A stretch of 64,000 nt of DNA, taken from Scedosporium boydii (taxonomy: Eukaryota > Ascomycota > Sordariomycetes > Microascales > Microascaceae). Position 1 is the stretch's first letter. Each line of letters begins with the position of its first letter. The translations under genes and the position numbers were made by a program. This document shows positions 59,480 to 64,000 of the stretch, one piece after another. The DNA is taken from positions 62,001 to 126,000 of the forward strand of contig NJFT01000098.1 of the NCBI GenBank assembly GCA_002221725.1. Direction: 5' to 3'. The notes below the pieces were generated by a model, which did not search any database, was not told the origin of the DNA, and worked only from the letters and a program-made list of their open reading frames with translations.

Positions 59480-60120
59480 CTTGGGACGTGGGAGGATTGC
59501 CCTTGCGACGCAATGCTCTTTCCTCAAAGTAATACAACCAGCTAGCTAATGCATATGAAAGTGTATACATGCTTGATGTGCTTCGTATCTGCCGTCTCGA
59601 TCCAGATTACCGTGTTGAAGCTTCCCAAGTGAGATTCGGAGTGCTGCTGAATGGTACAACAGCACAGGCCAGTCCTTCGTCTGCACCAAGTAAAGTCCAG
59701 AGCCTCAAGTGGAAATGACCAAGTACCTGTGATCTAAATACATCGAAAGCTGCACTTGGAGAGTAGTTGGAATGTCCCCATCAATGATACAGAGGAACAT
59801 TGGAGCTAGCCCTGTCGCAAGGGCAATCCTCAACAATGGATTGATATGCCCACAAGTCGCCGGATCCAACCCTGGACTGACCACTAATCAAGAAACATCA
59901 AATTGATCAATGCTCGTGCCGTTGTAAGAAAGGTACACTCTAGCAGCTCGCAGCACGGAGCACGGGGCTCTGGTCGCCTTGTGCCTTGTGCCCGCTGTCA
60001 ACAGGTACTTTACAAGGAAGAGTGAGAGTGCCACTAGCGCACTCCAGAATCTCGGTTCCTCCATTGTCCAGGATCCTTCACAAGGTCGCAAGGTACGTGG
60101 TGATATGCGCTTCGTCTTAT

Positions 60121-60140
60121 ACATACATACATACATACAT
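60121..60140 (+). repeat. (ACAT)5 microsatellite
   Basis: Five perfect ACAT units lie in non-coding sequence. Confidence 0.9.
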
Positions 60141-61944
60141 TTGATGCGACCTGAAGCCCACATAACTCCCCCCGGTCCCTTTGTCTTTTCTTCTTTCCGC
60201 GAGGCGCGTGTTTTGTCCACTTTCCGATTCTCTTTTCCTTCTCCTTTTTTCTCTTCTCTTTCTGGCTCAACTCTATACTCGACTTAGAGATGGTCAAGTG
60301 GTGCCGGAGCTCGGTAATGAACAAATTGTCGGATTGATTTAGAGGTATGCATGCCGGTTGCTCCAGAGAGGATTGTGTGCCCTCGTCTTCGTCAACTTGC
60401 CTTTCCGCATTTCGCTCCACCAAGACCCCATAAGCACCTCTCAGCTTTCAACTCGGTATTGCTTTGCTGCTGGTTGAATGAGAGATCAAATTGTGGATCC
60501 CACTTCTGCATCTGATCAAATGTTTCGCATCCTTCTCCAACCACCCATCAAGTTCAAGATCGGAGCACACCGTCTCTAACATCTTCAGCCTTCAGTCCGT
60601 GGCGCCGAAACTCGCAACAATCTCCATCGGCAATTTGCTTTCTTCGAGAGACCCGCATTCTTTGTTCTGTCAGACACGACATTCTTTTTCCCTTGCCACC
60701 CTTCATATATATCGGGGTCCTGCTGAGACAGGACCGTAACATTCCCCTTCTTGACTGAGACGGTGAGTTGAGCTTTCCGTGTTGAACTAGCCATCTTTTT
60801 AAGACATTTGGAGATCTCAGAGTTTCCCTGTCGGTCCTGCGACACACTGACGGCTTCCGAGGAGCGATGGATGCTGACAAGTACTGTTCCAGAACAAACT
60901 AGCTTCTTTCCATCGAGCCCGACGATTCTGCCCGATCCTGATTATCCCATTTACTTTTTGTACTCGTTTTATCTTCACTGCGACGTGATCTGCTCATTGG
61001 CCGTGCTTCCCGGTGCTGCTAGTGCGATACTCGTCGTCTTCCCCCCGCGATCCTGTTCTACTCTTATCATGGATATTCTCAACTAGAGGCTGGATCTTCA
61101 AGGACTGAGAAGATAAACTCGACCGGTGCAGCGCAAAGTTTACAATTCCCGACGATTGCCAAAGAATATTGAAAGTAGGTCTTAGCCATACATCCGAAAG
61201 GAGACGTCCCCGCTCTCTCCATCACGACTATTATCTATTGCCCCTTTTCGTGAGCGCAATGGAAAGAGATCGCCGTACAATCAGTGAAAATCGCTTCTGA
61301 AACCTGGGTCTGGGTGCTCAATAATTGTTCTCGAAGGCCGTTTTGGGAAGGGGGCGAGGGGGCAAGGAGTAATACCCGGGTGTTATTTCTTTAACCCGCC
61401 CAAGAAATTCTTAATCCAGCTGTTATGAGCAAGGTCTTGGTTTGGTTCATGCTAACGCTCATGTAATGCAGGTCGAACGACGACTCCTGAAATCATTCAA
61501 TTTTCTACCGCATCGAGTTATTTAATTGGCAGGATCCTTCCGATGAGTATGTTAGCAACCTCTAATGAGTGACATTGAGAGTGGGCAATTGAACATGTTC
61601 TACGGACATTTGCTTTCTTCTCTCGCGGTTCACTGAACGGGTCGCATGTCGAGACTAACACGGGTGCTAGAGTGAGATAGCGTTCTCCCTCGCGCATAGT
61701 GTTCGATCTCAAGTTCGATCGATTTTTCACCAGCTTTTGTTCAAGGTCTCGTTAACGCTTCTCGTCGCTCCCACGCAAGGCTTCAGGGCACTTACACTCG
61801 TCGTGCACTGATCAACCTTGGCCAACCACGCTCTACCCGTCGGTGATCCGAGCTCATTCACACACTTTGGTCATTTGATGAGGGGTTTTCCGTGGTCGTG
61901 AATCTGGCAGACGCCTCTAGCCGGCCGCTGCCTTCACCTTCAAC

Positions 61945-64000
61945 ATGGCCATGTGGGAAACCGAGGATGAGTACAGCGGCCCGACCGCTGCAGCTTCCCT
62001 TCCGACGCCACAAGATACGCCGTATCGAACGCCCTCCCGCCGGAGTTCGAGGAGATCGCGAAGATCCGCAACGCCGCCGGGGCAAGGATCATCTCCACCG
62101 CCGATTCCATCTAGTGATCGCATCGATAAAAGGTCATCTAAGGATATCTCAACAGATGAGACCATAAGCATCCTGGATCCTCGCCGTTTTACGCCAACCC
62201 TCCACGCCAGCCTAGTCGCCGAGATCTTGTCACTGCGCAGAGACCAGGAGGAAAAGACGAAGTTTATCGAGGACCTCGAGACATCACTTCAAGCGGCTCG
62301 GGAAGAACAAGAGTCGCTCCAAGTAAACGTCACAAATACGACCAAGGAGAATCGATCATTGAAACGTCAACTAACCCTTCTAGAAGGCGGAACGTCCTCA
62401 GCCCTGGGAGAGTTAGCACGAGAGCGAGATGAAGCAATCGATTCGGTGACAGAAACCAAAAAGCGGCTCGAAGCGGCGCAGAAGAAGGTGCGAGCCCAGG
62501 AAGAGGATTCAGAAAGGGTTCACAAGCAGTGGGCAAACGAAAAGGACGCCTGGGAAGAGGAAAAGCGTAAATATGAACGTCGGGTCCACGTTGCTGAAAG
62601 CCGTTTGAAGGTCGTGCTTGATGAGGTGGCAGCCTACCAAGCCGCTCATGCAAATGGCTTACAAAACGGCATAGAGAGCGAGGCCGAGGATATGCCCAAG
62701 GATAACGATGCTGCCAGCGTCAGGACGATGAGCATGACGAACAGTATCCGTTTCTCAGTGCTCAGTGGCCCCAACGCCGCGAAGCTTAACGGCCATTCTC
62801 TCGCTGACGAGCTTAATTTCGATGGCGACGATGACTGGCAGACGGATAATGACGGCAGGGAAAGCGTGCTCTCTAACCACAATCACGTTCGGAACATGAG
62901 CAGGGATAGTGTGATGTCTCGCATGCACAGGCGCAATCAAAGCATGGAGAGCCTCAGGCGGCCTGGAAGCGTCGCTCGTGGCAGACTCTTTGTCAACCAG
63001 TCTGTCTTGGAGATTTTGGAAGACGGCATCGGCGAGGATGACGAGACGACTGAGCCGCAGCCACCTAAACCGACGTATACCGACACCGGTATTCAGTACT
63101 CGCCTCCACCTTCGCCAAAGCTACAACCATCCAAGCCGTCTACCCCGGAGCCTGTTCCGCGCTTCGAGAAGGCTCAGGATTGGGATAGTCCGTCAAGCCG
63201 TGGCTCTCCTCGTGGTGACAATGAAATCGAGGCAAACCAGAGGAGGAAGCGCGTGCACCACGGCCGTCCTTTAAGTATTGATCCAATGAAGAACCACGTT
63301 CACCAGATGGTCTCGGCCGGGTCCCAGACGATTGAAGGGCCGTTGAGTCCGCCTAAGACTCCGAAGTCACCGTTCCGATCAATTACTCCCCCGCCAATTG
63401 TGGCACAGCCTACCCCACCGCCCGTGCCCATGGTATCGTCTTCCACTCAGACTGACCCGCCGCCACTCCCACGACCTGACACCTTCCCTATGCCTCAGCT
63501 ATCGATTCCAAGCATCAGCATCGTCCCTCCCACCAGTCGCCCGACCACGCCGCGGGAACCTCGTTTGCCCCAATACTTCAAGGATTTCGGCTGCCAGGTG
63601 AACATGACAAAGACGGTAGAGGTGTCATCGATTGCGGTACAGACGGAAGAGATTCGAATCGACCAGCGTCTTGCCCAGCTCCCCGAGCATCTGCGTCCTT
63701 CGGCCATCACCTCGCGACCCCCCACACCGGCCAGCCCAATGGAGGACGGGCGGCAATTCACCCCTATTCCTGGCAACCTGCCACCTAGGAACCCTAGGCG
63801 CCTATTAAGCAGGATGAGTGTGCCAGAGATCCCGTCCTCACCCCCGCCTCAAATCCCGACCAGTCATGAGGAGACTCATGATGCTTATCCCGGCAATAAC
63901 GACGACGGTCCCCTGTCCAGCCAGAAGGCCCCAGTCAAGCGACCCCACCGAATCAGCAGCCTCTTCGCGGGATTCGATGGTGGCAGCTCTGACGAAGCTG
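61945..64000 (+). CDS. apsA: ApsA/NUM1-like cortical nuclear-migration protein, N-terminal part
   Basis: From the ATG at 61945 (MAMWETEDEYSGP) the frame is open to the right edge, 685 codons and one base. A Ser/Arg-rich start (TPSRRSSRRSRRSATPP) leads to RRFTPTLHASLVAEILSLRR and a long coiled coil (about residues 85-240) with LEGGTSSALGELARERDEAI and ESRLKVVLDEVAAYQAAHA. After residue 260 come low-complexity Ser/Pro-rich segments with DAASVRTMSMTNSIRFS, QRLAQLPEHLRPSAITSRP and ISSLFAGFDGGSSDE. This layout matches fungal ApsA/NUM1 proteins, which sit at the cell cortex through a C-terminal PH domain (outside the window) and anchor dynein and mitochondria for nuclear positioning. Short Gln-centred motifs at 382-385, 460-462, 501-503 and 565-567 are discussed separately. 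The start is the first ATG in the frame after the leader. Confidence 0.82.
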   Translation, partial: MAMWETEDEYSGPTAAASLPTPQDTPYRTPSRRSSRRSRRSATPPGQGSSPPPIPSSDRIDKRSSKDISTDETISILDPRRFTPTLHASLVAEILSLRRDQEEKTKFIEDLETSLQAAREEQESLQVNVTNTTKENRSLKRQLTLLEGGTSSALGELARERDEAIDSVTETKKRLEAAQKKVRAQEEDSERVHKQWANEKDAWEEEKRKYERRVHVAESRLKVVLDEVAAYQAAHANGLQNGIESEAEDMPKDNDAASVRTMSMTNSIRFSVLSGPNAAKLNGHSLADELNFDGDDDWQTDNDGRESVLSNHNHVRNMSRDSVMSRMHRRNQSMESLRRPGSVARGRLFVNQSVLEILEDGIGEDDETTEPQPPKPTYTDTGIQYSPPPSPKLQPSKPSTPEPVPRFEKAQDWDSPSSRGSPRGDNEIEANQRRKRVHHGRPLSIDPMKNHVHQMVSAGSQTIEGPLSPPKTPKSPFRSITPPPIVAQPTPPPVPMVSSSTQTDPPPLPRPDTFPMPQLSIPSISIVPPTSRPTTPREPRLPQYFKDFGCQVNMTKTVEVSSIAVQTEEIRIDQRLAQLPEHLRPSAITSRPPTPASPMEDGRQFTPIPGNLPPRNPRRLLSRMSVPEIPSSPPPQIPTSHEETHDAYPGNNDDGPLSSQKAPVKRPHRISSLFAGFDGGSSDEA

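Larger units (their letters stand above)
53964..61944. other. Gene-free stretch of 8 kb
   Basis: No gene is accepted. It holds a run of A at about 56191-56209, cluster E of the 9-mer, two ATCAATTGAT palindromes and an (ACAT)5 microsatellite at 60121-60140. From about 60.2 to 61.9 kb the sequence is pyrimidine-rich and probably includes the promoter and leader of the ApsA-like gene. Confidence 0.4.

Overview
The window is nuclear DNA of a filamentous ascomycete (Pezizomycotina, most likely a Sordariomycete; the class is an inference). Genes are interrupted by short introns of about 60-195 bp with GTRNGT-type donors, CTAAC-like branch points and AG acceptors. Coding third positions are rich in C/G. 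The family set is fungal: class III chitin synthase, a RAS2-type GTPase with C-terminal CVLL, an OPY2-like Cys-rich membrane anchor, an ApsA/NUM1-type cortical protein, and a fungal indoleamine 2,3-dioxygenase. Nothing suggests a plasmid, virus or mitochondrial DNA.

Layout. 1-999 (-): arrestin-like protein, cut by the left edge. 2253-3655 (+): DUF2306-type membrane protein, three exons. 4233-5542 (-): amidohydrolase of the 2,3-dihydroxybenzoate decarboxylase group, three exons. 6735-7512 (-): short-chain dehydrogenase with a +1 frameshift near its C-terminus. 8.3-9.6 kb: remains of an ankyrin-repeat gene and of a fungal STAND/NLR-type N-terminal domain. 10067-11161 (+): single-exon orphan protein with a basic N-terminus. 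13512-15045 (+): indoleamine 2,3-dioxygenase, with a twin inverted repeat in its upstream region. 16057-16320 (-): small protein with a Ser/Ala/Pro-rich N-terminus. 21104-22490 (+): TPMT-family methyltransferase with a repeat-bearing N-terminal extension. 22607-23542 (-): OTU deubiquitinase, OTUD6/OTU2 type. 24374-27313 (-): class III chitin synthase, complete at 915 aa. 33909-35322 (+): OPY2-like protein. 44328-45149 (-): RAS2. 52448-53963 (+): four-exon polytopic membrane protein. 61945 to the right edge (+): N-terminal 685 residues of an ApsA/NUM1-like protein.

There is no single operon-like system. Several genes belong to cell-surface growth and signalling (chitin synthase, OPY2-like, RAS2, ApsA/NUM1) and others to small-molecule metabolism (dihydroxybenzoate decarboxylase-like, SDR, IDO). 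Between them lie long gene-free stretches of 4.8, 6.6, 9.0, 7.3 and 8.0 kb.

The strongest unexplained signal is in those gene-free stretches. The 9-mer TACTTCGTA (either strand) occurs about 40 times exactly by hand count, against about 0.5 expected for random sequence, and never inside a gene model I trust. It has a TAC-NNN-GTA inverted-repeat form, often extended to GTAC-TTC-GTAC, with a rarer TACTCCGTA variant. It occurs as tandem heptamer steps, as a perfect 16-bp palindrome, and at both ends of a hairpin-like element at 28762-28832. A second palindrome, ATCAATTGAT, occurs five times in two of the same clusters. These look like a short dispersed repeat family whose nature cannot be settled from the sequence alone.
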